Below, one piece after another: positions 27,498 through 36,398 of a DNA stretch of 37,744 nucleotides. How positions within the stretch are numbered: the first letter of the stretch is position 1; each line of letters opens with the position of its first letter. The notes below the pieces were generated by a model. That model made no database searches. It was not told the DNA's origin and was given only the letters and a program-made list of their open reading frames with translations. This DNA comes from Acidobacteriota bacterium (GTDB lineage Bacteria; Acidobacteriota; Terriglobia; Bryobacterales; Bryobacteraceae): NCBI GenBank assembly GCA_003223115.1, contig QHXW01000482.1:1-37744 (forward strand), in the 5' to 3' direction. Both the position numbers and the translations under genes were made by a program.

Positions 27498-29525
27498 TCA
27501 GCGCGTCGTGTCAAATCCTCTTAATTGAGTCAGTCGGTCTTGCACATCCGATCGGAATGAGGGGGGCACCCATGGCCCCCATTTGGATTCAAAATAGAGA
27601 CGGTTGCGTCTAAACAATCTTTGATATGCTCCTTGCGTCAATGCTCCAATGGAGGCGGAATGGTGGTGGTGAACAAAGACGTCTTCGGCGCAGGCGACTT
27701 CATATCCGGCTCTTCGGACGCGCATTGCATAGTCGTCGTCCTCGAACAATCCGATCCCAAAGGCTTCATCCAGTTCTCCTACTTCTTGCCAGACGCGGCG
27801 AGGAATCATTGCGCAAAAGAAGTTCACAACCGGTAACTTTGTTAGCAGCCCACGCCGCGAACGTGCGTATGTACGGGCCAGAATCGCCATCGTATCCATG
27901 TCAGCATACTCACCGATATCGACGACACTCTCGTTTCCGCAGCGGTTTGTTACCGGTCCCAACAGACCGAGCCCCCGATTGGCCCGGAAGTGCGCGAGCA
28001 GCGTGCTGATCCAGCCCTCAGTAACGTAGACATCGTTATTCAGAATGACAAGCCAGTCGCCAGAAGAAGACCGAACGCCGATATTGTTTCCAGCCGAGAA
28101 TCCCAGATTAGTCGAATTCAGGACGACCTTTGCATATGGACGTCTTGCCGCCCAAAGAGTGAGAAACTCAGCCGACCCGTCTGTCGAACCGTTGTCCACG
28201 AGAACGATTTCCAGATTCGGATAACCCGTAAATCGTTCCAGGCCCAAAAGAGTAGCCTCCGTAAATCTTCGTTGATTGTGGGTAAGGATGATAACGCTTA
28301 CTTTCGGAAAGAATGGCACAATTGCTTTCTGCATCGCATCGCATCGATGCTGCCAGGTATTCTCGTGCGCAAATACCCTCCGTTGCTCTCGTTTTTCCAG
28401 GTTATCAGTGGCCACAGCCGAACAGATACCGCGGACGAATTCTTCCCGCCCATCTGCTAGGGTGACTAAACCTTTCAGACGCTCGATTTCTGGAAATCGC
28501 ACCGCAACCACGGGCTTGCCGGCGCTGAGATATTCCCACACTTTTATTGGATCTGCGGCGAGTCTGTTTTCGCAGATGCGATAGGGAAGAATGCAGACAT
28601 CAAAGCCATAGACGTATTCTGGGAGGCGGTCGTATGGGATTTCGCCGATCAAAGTGACGTTTGGTTGGCTTTCTAGGTCTGACAAATCCACGCCGTCATT
28701 GCGCCCGATGAGGACGAATCTTTTTTCCGGCAGAGAACGGGCCGCATAGGCGATGAGTTCGACATCCGTCCCTTTTGTGATGGCGCCGTAATAACCGACT
28801 GTACATGTGTTGGACTCTATGGTCATAGACGGCGGTCGCCAGGCAAAATGCTGCGGATCGGCTGCATTGCGGACTAGAATGCTCTCACGACCAAAACGTC
28901 GTATGCGTTCTTGGAGGTGGGTTGAAGAACAGACCACGACGTCGGCTTCGTTGGCAATCCGGCATTCTAGCTCGCCGACCGAAGGGCCTGAATTGGGGAA
29001 GCTCGAGTAATCATCCATACAGTCATACAGGACGATATTGTTACTCAACCTCGCGGCTATAGGGCCCCAGAACGGGTGATCGACGATAGAGAGGGTCGCA
29101 CCAATGTCGAACTTCTCTTTCACGCAACGAAGGCCGAATTCGAGCGCCGCGAGTTGAAGTTCGTCCGGAATATCCCGATAAATATCGGGTGATTCTTCAC
29201 CGCAGGGCAGTCGAATCAGATGAACGTCCGGTTCGACGAACTGCGAAAGTGGGTCGCGCACGCCGAAAGTGGGAAGGAACTTTGTGGAGATGTAGAAAAC
29301 CCTGTGGCCGCTCCGCGCAAATTCCAAACTGAGGTGCTGCGGCCGCTGAAAGCGATAGTCCCAATCAATAACTGGAAATACAAAAATGTCATAGGGCCGG
29401 AGTTTCCTGCAGCCGCCAGCCCAACGTACGAGCCGCGTAACGACCCTTCCGACAGCAGGCACGTGCAAGGCCCACAGATTCGCACAAAGCCTGCGATGCG
29501 CCATCCGTGCGAGTGCGCTTCTCAT
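27498..29525 (-). CDS. Two-domain glycosyltransferase (GT4-like plus GT2)
   Basis: A 675-residue fusion. Residues about 45-400 form a GT-B glycosyltransferase (FQRPQHLSLEFARSGHRVFY, VGYYGAITKGTDVELIAYAA, and DPIKVWEYLSAGKPVVAVRF as the donor-sugar end). Residues about 407-675 form a family-2 GT-A domain (KVSVIILTHNQRRFTEATLL, IVLVDNGSTDGSAEFLTLW, LVILNNDVYVTEGWI, FGIGLFEDDDYAMRVRRAGY). Such fusions build rhamnan-like or other surface polysaccharides by adding two sugars in turn. No membrane segment is evident. It follows two exported-protein genes on the same strand, in a stretch visibly less GC-rich than the first half of the window, which fits acquired surface-polysaccharide genes. Specificity unknown. 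Confidence 0.88.
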   Translation of the reverse strand: MRSALARMAHRRLCANLWALHVPAVGRVVTRLVRWAGGCRKLRPYDIFVFPVIDWDYRFQRPQHLSLEFARSGHRVFYISTKFLPTFGVRDPLSQFVEPDVHLIRLPCGEESPDIYRDIPDELQLAALEFGLRCVKEKFDIGATLSIVDHPFWGPIAARLSNNIVLYDCMDDYSSFPNSGPSVGELECRIANEADVVVCSSTHLQERIRRFGRESILVRNAADPQHFAWRPPSMTIESNTCTVGYYGAITKGTDVELIAYAARSLPEKRFVLIGRNDGVDLSDLESQPNVTLIGEIPYDRLPEYVYGFDVCILPYRICENRLAADPIKVWEYLSAGKPVVAVRFPEIERLKGLVTLADGREEFVRGICSAVATDNLEKREQRRVFAHENTWQHRCDAMQKAIVPFFPKVSVIILTHNQRRFTEATLLGLERFTGYPNLEIVLVDNGSTDGSAEFLTLWAARRPYAKVVLNSTNLGFSAGNNIGVRSSSGDWLVILNNDVYVTEGWISTLLAHFRANRGLGLLGPVTNRCGNESVVDIGEYADMDTMAILARTYARSRRGLLTKLPVVNFFCAMIPRRVWQEVGELDEAFGIGLFEDDDYAMRVRRAGYEVACAEDVFVHHHHSASIGALTQGAYQRLFRRNRLYFESKWGPWVPPSFRSDVQDRLTQLRGFDTTR

Positions 29526-29642
29526 CCAAGCCTAAAATATAACTCGGTGCAATTGCGTCAACAACGGGTTCCAAAAGGGCATGAAGGCTCACGGAGATCA
29601 TACCGCCAGTCGCTGTGATCTGACCACTGCCCCATCTTCTTA

Positions 29643-30398
29643 TCAGAGCGGACCTGTGACGCTAACCGTAACAGTGCGCGCCAAAACTCCGGTCGGCATC
29701 TCGAACCACCTGAGACTACCCGCACTGTCAATTTTATTACCGATTTCATCGGCAATACTGACAGTGCGGCTGAACAGCCAAAGGCCTAAAGGAACGTCAT
29801 AAGGTACGGCAATTTGGTAATCTCGACCAAATTGTCCTTTAGTTTTCTGTGTAGCCCGATAAAACATACCGGCTTTGGTCTGCACCCCAACAATGATTCC
29901 AGGGTCTACAATTAGATCGTCAACGGGACTCAGAAGAGCGGCGGGATCATTGACATGTATAGTCAGAATTCCGCCTTCTCTTAGGTGTATCTGCTTAACG
30001 TCTCTTACTTCCGCAGCAGAAAGACCACCTACGCTGATAGGCATCGACCACTTGCACGGATCGAGGTATCTGCCCATGGGATCATCTACGCAGAGCAAGT
30101 AATTGCCACTTGGTAATCCAGGGATATCAAACCGGCCTCCGCGATCCGCTATGACACTTTCGTGAACGTAGAGTTCATTAGGGGCTTCGACCGGCCGGCG
30201 TGCCGAGCTAACCAATGGAAGATATTCGACAAGCCGTGTATACACAACGGTAGCGGAGACTAACGGACTTCCGTCTTCAGCCGCTAGAACTCCCACGATA
30301 TGAGCCGAACCACGAGCCGTCTGGCTCCACGTTGGAACCGCGCTCGTTAGGGCAGATACGATTAGCAGTATGAAAACGCGATTTTGCACTTTGCTCAT
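29643..30398 (-). CDS. Small exported carboxypeptidase-regulatory-like protein
   Basis: A 251-residue exported protein (signal VFILLIVSALTSAVPTWSQ). Residues about 33-105 show one carboxypeptidase-regulatory-like sandwich (HIVGVLAAEDGSPLVSATVV, RFDIPGLPSGNYLLCVDDPM). The rest (ILTIHVNDPAALLSPVDDLI, GRDYQIAVPYDVPLGLWLFS, LARTVTVSVTGPL) is beta-rich and unassigned. It lies 117 bases before the glycosyltransferase and 43 bases after the Cys-rich exported protein, all on one strand, so an operon is likely. It is shorter than the paralogue pair at 16333-19778 and not closely similar to them. Function is unknown beyond a probable extracytoplasmic location. Confidence 0.78.
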   Translation of the reverse strand: MSKVQNRVFILLIVSALTSAVPTWSQTARGSAHIVGVLAAEDGSPLVSATVVYTRLVEYLPLVSSARRPVEAPNELYVHESVIADRGGRFDIPGLPSGNYLLCVDDPMGRYLDPCKWSMPISVGGLSAAEVRDVKQIHLREGGILTIHVNDPAALLSPVDDLIVDPGIIVGVQTKAGMFYRATQKTKGQFGRDYQIAVPYDVPLGLWLFSRTVSIADEIGNKIDSAGSLRWFEMPTGVLARTVTVSVTGPL

Positions 30399-30441
30399 AC
30401 TTTTGAGATCCTCAGTCTCTTAACTGGCTGCTCCACTCAAG

Positions 30442-32064
30442 TTACGGAGTTGGCACGAACGTTGGTTGTAGCACTTGTGGAGACCCATAACAACCAGGAG
30501 GAGGAGATATGACCGGAACTGGAGGTGGTTGGTGCTGTCCAACAGGATTTACCCACGGGCGGAAGATCACGCCGGCGGTCCCATCCGGGAGCCGGCGACC
30601 GCTGAGTGTACTGTTGTTGAAACCCTGTACAGATCCGGATGGAACACTAATCGGCGATCCATCGCAATCTTTGTTTTCGGTTGGAGAAGCCTGGGGCTGG
30701 TATACCGGGACTTCTCCCTGCATGTAGAGGGCATTACATAACTGAGTACTGTTATGCCTCCAACCCGTGGGACAGAAGGTGTCCAAGAACGTTTTGTAAT
30801 CAGAAAACGTCGTCGTAGCCTCAAGCTGAGCCATGTTTTGGGTTTGGGTTGGATAGCTTATGCAATTTCCATTAGCATCTAAAAGACACGGGCCGCTGTG
30901 TACATCAATTATCGTAGGCTCCGTATAGGACCTCTGGAGTCCAATCATGCTGACCGCGGTACCACCACAGACAAGGTGATTAGTAGTTGGCGGGCCAGGT
31001 ATTGGATTTGGAGGGGGTGGGGACTGCGAGATCGGTTGACCGATAGCTCCTCCACCGATGGCTCCCGCCAGTTCGGAACTTGGTAAAACTCGTGCATAAT
31101 CCCCATAGACAGATCCGCAGTTATATTGGACACTATTGCTTCCCGGGGAGAGAACGGAGTAGTTCACGCGACTAGGATCGTATCCTTTATTCGTCATGAG
31201 CGTCCGAACGTTGCCAAGTACATTTTCTGGTTTGCCGTTAATATCGAGGTGCGTGTTGTCGGTAATAAAGCGGGCAAAAATCGTGGCATAGTCAAGACGA
31301 AACTCTTGGTACATGTCTACCTCTTCTACGGTCAGATGACAATTCGGCGTGGTTGGGCATAGAGAGTTCGTTTTTGCAATTTGCAGGACCGCGCCGATCG
31401 CGGCGTAGATGTTCTGCCAACCCACGAAGTTTCGCGTGTTACCGTTGGTGTCGCAGTTATAAGCATTATTCCAGTTCCAACCATACGGCATTCCGCCCTT
31501 CGCATATTGAAACGGAAAAGGGGCAGTCGGCCAATACTCGAGGTCGGTCATATGGACGTTACAGGGATCGGGCGCGGGATTCACATGAACGTATCCGGCA
31601 TCACCGCCGAAACCCTGAAGCGCGGGCGTGGGCGTGATGTTCCTGATGCCGCTGTTGTAAATATCCTGGAAGAATTCCTTGAGTTTTCCCTGCCAGGCTC
31701 CCGTCGGATCAAAAGAGGGAGTGCCGCCGCATCCAACCAGCGGCGTACTGTAATAGCCCCCGCACATGCCAAATGAGAAACGTACTCCCGTGACAATCTC
31801 TTGCGAGAAATACGCATTGAGCGCATTCTGATAGCAGGTTCGCACGGGCGTACTATAGGCGCAGGCACCCACGAATCTGTAGTGAACATCCGTCTGACAA
31901 TTGGGGGACGTGATGCAGTTGCTGGTATTGTTGTACTGGTCGATCGGAATAGCAGAGAGATTAACTTCGAGTCTGGTGGGGGAATGTAACGGCTGATTTG
32001 TAAACTGCGCTCTTGCCAAACCGAAGAAGAGAAAAACAGCAAGTGCAACAAATTTATATCGCAT
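30442..32064 (-). CDS. Cys-rich exported protein of unknown function
   Basis: A 540-residue protein with a clear signal peptide (MRYKFVALAVFLFFGLARAQ). The mature chain has 18 cysteines, many in close pairs (CITSPNC, CAYSTPVRTC, CPTTPNC, CLLDANGNC), which suggests disulfide bonds outside the cytoplasm. It is rich in Asn, Tyr, Pro and Gly. The order of segments GVRFSFGMCGGYYSTP, FFQDIYNSGIRNITPTPALQ, MTDLEYWPTAPFPFQYAKGG and TVEEVDMYQEFRLDYATIFA is reminiscent of glycoside-hydrolase-like barrels, with acidic residues near aromatic ones, but no catalytic pair can be proved. The C-terminus is Pro-rich. It heads a three-gene minus-strand group with a promoter just upstream. I do not recognise the family. 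Confidence 0.75.
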   Translation of the reverse strand: MRYKFVALAVFLFFGLARAQFTNQPLHSPTRLEVNLSAIPIDQYNNTSNCITSPNCQTDVHYRFVGACAYSTPVRTCYQNALNAYFSQEIVTGVRFSFGMCGGYYSTPLVGCGGTPSFDPTGAWQGKLKEFFQDIYNSGIRNITPTPALQGFGGDAGYVHVNPAPDPCNVHMTDLEYWPTAPFPFQYAKGGMPYGWNWNNAYNCDTNGNTRNFVGWQNIYAAIGAVLQIAKTNSLCPTTPNCHLTVEEVDMYQEFRLDYATIFARFITDNTHLDINGKPENVLGNVRTLMTNKGYDPSRVNYSVLSPGSNSVQYNCGSVYGDYARVLPSSELAGAIGGGAIGQPISQSPPPPNPIPGPPTTNHLVCGGTAVSMIGLQRSYTEPTIIDVHSGPCLLDANGNCISYPTQTQNMAQLEATTTFSDYKTFLDTFCPTGWRHNSTQLCNALYMQGEVPVYQPQASPTENKDCDGSPISVPSGSVQGFNNSTLSGRRLPDGTAGVIFRPWVNPVGQHQPPPVPVISPPPGCYGSPQVLQPTFVPTP

Positions 32065-32077
32065 CGAAGTGTGAACT

Positions 32078-32107
32078 AATCTACGCGTGTTCCCACTATG
32101 CTGTCAA
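32078..32107 (-). promoter_or_regulatory. Promoter of the Cys-rich exported protein gene
   Basis: On the minus strand TTGACA (32107-32102) is followed after 18 bases by TAGATT (32083-32078). A second TTGACA lies one turn-and-a-bit upstream because GCTGTCAAGG is directly repeated (32100-32109 and 32121-32130). Transcription would begin about 7 bases before ATG 32064, giving a nearly leaderless message, in line with the absence of a Shine-Dalgarno. Confidence 0.45.
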
Positions 32108-32279
32108 GGATTATTTCTGCGCTGTCAAGGCAAAGTAGAAATGTCGCCTTTTAGCCTGGACGCCTTGGGAGTGCGTGTTAATCTGCGGGTGCCGGTGAAG
32201 CGGGAACGCCCGGAACTCCGTTGAAAGTCGCGACTCCCGCGTAACCCACTCTAGGACGCCTTTCTCCGTTTGACAATCT

Positions 32280-32600
32280 TTACCTCCCCGCCATTTTGAG
32301 CAGCCCCGTTAGCGTTGTTTCCTTCGAGCGCAGAAATTCTAAGACGTTCAGATTATTGAACTCGGACGTTTCGAAGACGGTTGCTAGCACGAGGTATTCC
32401 TGTAGCGTGTGCTCCGTGAATCGACCGTCGGCATCGCGTCGATACTTGGCAAAACGTTTAATAGCGTGTTCGGCATTGTTGTTGGTTCCACGGCACGCCG
32501 TCGTGATCCAGGAATGTGAACATCTTCTCGCCGCTCTTTTGAAATCGTTTGGGTGTGCCTACTTTACGACGACACACAACCGGTCGCAAATCTATGGCTT
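32280..32600 (-). pseudogene. IS66-type transposase, C-terminal remnant
   Basis: The minus strand encodes TPKRFQKSGEKMFTFLDHDG then VPWN, and after one extra base (32484) NNNAEHAIKRFAKYRRDADG, LQEYLVLATVFETSEFNNLN and VLEFLRSKETTLTGLLKMAG before TAA at 32280-32282. This is the end of an IS66-like DDE transposase, where the run of asparagines before AEHAIK carries the C-terminal part of the active site. The front of the gene is missing: a stop precedes the fragment near 32600, and the DUF6788-like gene starts just beyond. The element is therefore inactive. The upstream limit is approximate. Confidence 0.75.
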
Positions 32601-32613
32601 ACACGCTGTAGGG

Positions 32614-33023
32614 CTACTTGGGAGTGAGATCAAACACCGGGATATGAAAATATCCTGTGGTTTCGCTCAGGAGGAGCGGTTTGAGGGGTCCTTGGCGAGC
32701 ATCCCAAGAGCTTGACGGGAGAGCGTTTTCCATCCGGTTTAGGATCGTTTTGAGCTTGCGGTATTGTCTGGCAGCGGCCCGAAAGAAGGGCGCTGCTTCG
32801 GGGGCAAGCCACACGGTGACAGTCTTCCCACGCGCTTTGTAGGTCCACTCATAGTAGGGGCCATGTCGTTTGGAGGGGTCTTTGCCGCAAGCACACTGGG
32901 GCTTGCCGCACTGGACCATGCGCGCGAGCAAGGTGCCTTTTCGAAAAATACTCAATCTGGGTGAGGTCTGCCTTCAGTTCCTGAAAACGTTTGGCGTAAG
33001 CGTGGAAGGTTTTGGATCGGGAA
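32614..33023 (-). pseudogene. DUF6788-like transposon-associated protein, frameshifted
   Basis: The main frame (32955-32614) contains RMVQCGKPQCACGKDPSKRH, then GPYYEWTYKARGKTVTVWLA and APFFRAAARQYRKLKTILNR, which is the zinc-ribbon-like core plus helical tail of the short DUF6788-type proteins found next to IS66 and related transposases. The family N-terminus is in another frame upstream (AYAKRFQELKADLTQIEYFS, about 33012-32953), so one frameshift separates the two halves. The only start in the main frame is TTG 32955. The role of the family is unknown. The gene precedes the IS66-like tail on the same strand, so both probably come from one element. Confidence 0.6.
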
Positions 33024-33047
33024 GAATGTGTCGTGGGTGGGTGTCTG

Positions 33048-33068
33048 TGTCAGTATATAATACTGACA
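33048..33068. promoter_or_regulatory. Perfect 9-bp palindrome enclosing TATAAT
   Basis: TGTCAGTAT (33048-33056) and ATACTGACA (33060-33068) are perfect inverted repeats separated by ATA. The centre spells TATAAT (33056-33061) on the plus strand. It lies just upstream of the reconstructed DUF6788-like frame on the minus strand and could be its operator/promoter, or a transposon end. No good -35 box was found at normal spacing on either strand. Confidence 0.5.
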
Positions 33069-33184
33069 GAACTATGACTCTCGCCACGCCTATCCTCTTC
33101 GTCCCGCCTCCACCTCCAGGCATCGTGGTAGCCGCTCAACAATTGCCCAAAACTTCGCCTCGACGGTGGGTTATTTGCCGACGT

Positions 33185-33571
33185 TTAGCGCTGTGATTGA
33201 TTGAGGAATCTCCAGAGCTTTCGGCAGGTGGACTCGAAGGATCGCTGTTGTTCCTCTGAGTCGCGCTGATGGAGAATGGGGCCGCCGTCCTTGATCAGAT
33301 CGGCCAGAACTTTCTCCACTGGCGCTTTTCTGAGCGAAGGCGTGTAGTTGAGTTCGGTGATGATCTCTCCGCCTAATACCCACATGTTGTCGACGTGCTT
33401 CTGGATCGTCTTTGGCGAAAGATTCGACATAGCCATGAGCTCTTTCTCCAGGCCCATCCACGAGCGTGGCCAACTGTTCAGATCCCGGCAGTAGTGTTCG
33501 AGTCCATATCGCGGCGTGTGTCGCGGCGTGGTGGCGGCGCGGGTTATTTTGGTAGTTTTCGCCGTCGCCAT
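33185..33571 (-). CDS. Small hypothetical protein of transposon neighbourhood
   Basis: A 128-residue soluble protein, basic at the N-terminus (MATAKTTKITRAATTPRHTP) and then helical: YGLEHYCRDLNSWPRSWMGL, LSPKTIQKHVDNMWVLGGEI, RKAPVEKVLADLIKDGGPIL and RSFESTCRKLWRFL. I believe similar short proteins occur beside insertion sequences in acidobacteria and other soil bacteria, but I cannot name a domain. The segment LSPKTIQKHVDNMWVLG could be a helix-turn-helix-like pair. It starts only 10 bases from the divergent ISL3 transposase gene, so it may be chromosomal sequence cut by the IS, a passenger gene, or have a later start such as the Met within SWMGLEKE. Confidence 0.55.
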   Translation of the reverse strand: MATAKTTKITRAATTPRHTPRYGLEHYCRDLNSWPRSWMGLEKELMAMSNLSPKTIQKHVDNMWVLGGEIITELNYTPSLRKAPVEKVLADLIKDGGPILHQRDSEEQQRSFESTCRKLWRFLNQSQR

Positions 33572-33581
33572 CTTCTACTTC

Positions 33582-34337
33582 ATGCTGCAGCTCATCACAA
33601 TTCTAAATCGGTGCCACCGCTTTCCGGGATTCGTTTATCAGAACGCCCGCTTCAGTTCCGATCACCAGAGGATTGAAATCGCCATGCGTCCGCGCCAGGG
33701 CTCCCAGGCGATCTGCTCGCGCTGCCACCGGCCCGCCCCCGGATACGATCAACTCGTCTAGCGGCGTTTCGAGTTTATTCCTTTCTGGGGATTTCTGGTT
33801 TTTCTGCTCTACTCCATGCGCCGCGTCGATTGCCGCCGCTGCCAGGCGGTCGTCGTCGAGGAGGTCCCCTGGGCCGATGGCAAACGTACTCTCACCAAAG
33901 CCTACATGCTATTTCTGGCCCGCTGGGCGCGTCGGCTGTCCTGGAAGGAAACGGCCCAGGCGTTTCGCACTTCCTGGGACAAGGTCTTCGATGCTGTCGA
34001 GCACGTCGTCACCTGGGGCCTGGAGCACCGGGCGCTCGGCCAGATTGACGCCATCGGGGTCGACGAAATCCAGTATGCCAAAGGTCACAAGTACCTGACG
34101 CTGGTCTACCAGATCGATATCGGCATCACCCGCCTTCTCTGGATAGGCAAAGAGCGAACCATCGAATCCTTTCAAGGATTCTTCACCGCCATGGGCAAAG
34201 ACGTCATTTCAAAAATCGCCTTCATCTGCTCCGACATGTGGGAACCCTATCTGCAACTGAATGGCGAGGAGCCAATAATGCGGAGGAAGTGGCCGGACAC
34301 CTGTTTTTGCTGGCGTCCGGCCGCGCTTACCTCGTGA
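33582..34337 (+). pseudogene. ISL3 family transposase, nonsense codon and truncated
   Basis: The frame from ATG 33582 encodes the ISL3 zinc-ribbon start (HQRIEIAMRPRQGSQAICSR, CHRPAPGYDQL), is stopped by TAG at 33759-33761, and continues in the same frame with FEFIPFWGFLVFLLYSM, VDCRRCQAVVVEEVPWADGK and the DDE domain (IDAIGVDEIQYAKGHKYLTL, RTIESFQGFFTAMGK, FICSDMWEPYL). The two Asp of the DDE triad are visible, but homology ends near 34250 and the segment with the final Glu is gone, replaced by the RIT element. It is therefore inactive. The codons from about 34252 to 34337 are unrelated sequence read through to the next stop. Confidence 0.85.
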
Positions 34338-34352
34338 TAATTAGACGGCTCT

Positions 34353-35132
34353 TCAGAGCGAGTCGAGCCACGCCATCAACTCCACCTCGCGTTTCCAGCG
34401 TGGAGGCTTGGAGGATCTGGCAGCCCCGTCCACTTTTTCCAGAGCCTTGCGTTTGGCTTCAACATTGGCTCGCGCATAGATATTGGTCGTGTCGAGGCTT
34501 GCATGTCCAAGCCAGCTACGAATCACTGTCACGTCCACCTCTGCCGTGACAAGACTCACGGCCGTGGCGTGCCTGAACCTGTGTGGGGATACTCGCTTGC
34601 TGACCAGGGAGGGGACCTTCTTGCCCGCCGCGGCGGCATATTGTTTCAACTTGAAGCGGACCCGGAGGCTTTGAGGGGATTTCCATACCGGTTCACGAAG
34701 ATGGGTTCATCTTCCCGCCGAAGCTTTCTTTTCAAGAGAGCCTTCAGCAGTTCAACAGTCTCGGACCTCCACTACCGGTGCTTGTTTGGTGGGTATGCGC
34801 AGGACCGCGGCGCATTGTGCAGCCGCCAACGGTTCACGGTCGGCGACGAATCTATAGAAGCTGTGCAGTGCCGACAAGCGGCAGTTCCGTGTTCCGATCG
34901 AGGACTTGCGAACCAGTTCGATGTCTTTCAAAAACGCGAGAACCTCGACTGCCGTGAGATCGTCCATGCCGAGCCTGGCAACCGACTTCGTTTTCTGTGC
35001 GGCGACGAAGCGCAGAAACAGCCGCCAACTGTCCCGATAGGACAACACGGTGTGATGGGAAACATTGCGTTGTTGCACCAACCAGTCGTGGAAGAAGGCG
35101 TGTAGCAGTAGAGGAAACTGATTTGCCTTCAA
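34353..35132 (-). pseudogene. Third RIT tyrosine recombinase, frameshifted with catalytic deletion
   Basis: TTG 35132 overlaps the stop of the preceding gene. The N-terminal core-binding domain is clear (FHDWLVQQRNVSHHTVLSYR, RNCRLSALHSFYRFVADREP). After IPTKQAPVVEV the frame stops (34752), and homology resumes in another frame only at TVELLKALLKRK and EDEPIFVNRYGNPL. The roughly 80 residues that normally hold the catalytic Arg (RxxE box) and Lys are therefore deleted. A further shift leads to KQYAAAAGKKVPSLVSKRVS, HRFRHATAV, WLGHASLDTTNIYA and the terminal WKREVELMAWLDSL. The HxxR, GH and Tyr boxes survive, but the enzyme cannot be active. Confidence 0.8.
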
Positions 35133-36398
35133 GCGTTTCCTCCTTCGGTCAGAGGCTGCAGGAGTCGGGCGCCCCGCACGCGAAATCGCTCGCCAGCTTG
35201 CTGAAGCAGCTTCTGGGTAACGGTGAGGTACACCAGCGTCGAGTTGATATCTTTGTGCCCGAGATAGGTGACCAGGTACGGGAGGCGCGACTGAGGATTG
35301 ATACCCTCGCGGTACCAGGCGAGCATGCGGCCCGCGACGAAGGCATGACGAAGATCGTGTACACGCGGACCCACGCGTCCCGGAGCAGGTTTGCCCCCGC
35401 GCCTTTGCGAGCAGTGAGATACGACTGAAGTGCTGCAACTGCGCTGTCGGAGAGCGGCAGGCGCCGTGATTTGAAGAACTTGGTACCGTGGACCTCGATG
35501 ACGCGATCGTCAATGTTGAAATCGCCAACGTTCAAGCGCACGACTTCGCCGATGCGGAGGCCGGCGCAGTAGGCCAGCACCAGCATTATGTGGAGTGTTT
35601 GGGGCCGCAGGGGTGATTGGGGAGATGGAAAACTGAGCGCCGTCTCCAATAGGCCGAGAACGTCTTGTTCGCTAAAAATGTATGGCTGCCGGTACCGCTC
35701 TTTCGCTAGCCGCCAGATCCGTTTGTCCGAAGGAATCCTCTCGACTGTTGGATCAATACGAGACAGCACACTGGAAAGCAGTCTGCCCGCCTGGTGGCAG
35801 TCCAACGCATGCTGCGGGGTGGATCGTGTATTCGTCCATTCTCGAATCAACTCCGTCAGCGGATGGCCAGATAGATCCGGCCGGCCCTGAAGGAATCGGT
35901 CCAGCCGAAGCAGACGCTCCGCCTGCGTGTTGTAGCGGTAACCCATGGCATGCATAAAAGGCCCACGTGCTCGCGCATCACAGGGCCGAGAAAACTGCCG
36001 AAGCGGGGAAGCGGGCGTAGTGCTTCGAGTGCCGCTTCAGGGTTAGCATTCAACAGTGCCCGCACAACTGGTGTGGTCGTGCGTTGTCCATACTCCGCTC
36101 TCAAGTCGGCGAATGGATTGTTTGCGAGTGCTCGGTTGTTTACCCTCCAGTCCAGAAAACGGTCGACAAGACGCGCACGATCCGTGACTATGTGCAACGG
36201 CCACGCCAGGGTTCGATCCTTGAGCCACTGCCGTATCGTTGTTTGCGATACCGATTTGTCCTCCGCCTGCTCGGCGACGAAGCGTTGGAATCCGTTCAGG
36301 ATGCTCAGGTAAACCTGAGATGACACCGGACTGCGCAAGCGCAGCTCTCGGACGTAATTCTCGGGCGTTGACCCCTTAGACATGGATGTCGTTTTCAT
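35129..36398 (-). pseudogene. Second RIT tyrosine recombinase, frameshifted
   Basis: ATG 36398 overlaps the first recombinase stop (ATGA). The N-terminal domain has YLSILNGFQRFVAEQAEDKS and LVDRFLDWRVNNRALANNPF. A first frame change near 35950 joins FLGPVMREHVGLL to MGYRYNTQAERLLRLDRFLQ. The catalytic half shows YCAGLRIGEVVRLNVGDFNI (Arg box) and KFFKSRRLPLSD (Lys). A second frame change near 35375 leads to GPRVHDLRHAFVAGRMLAWY (HxxR) and YLGHKDINSTLVYLTVTQ (GH and Tyr). Between QSYLTARKGAGANLL and GPRVHDLRH the spacing looks short, so a small deletion may also be present. All catalytic boxes survive, but not in one frame. Confidence 0.8.

Noticed and set aside
34238-34549. Plus-strand 103-codon frame at the left RIT end
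   Set aside because: It crosses the junction between the IS remnant and the RIT end and is antisense to the conserved C-terminus of the third recombinase.
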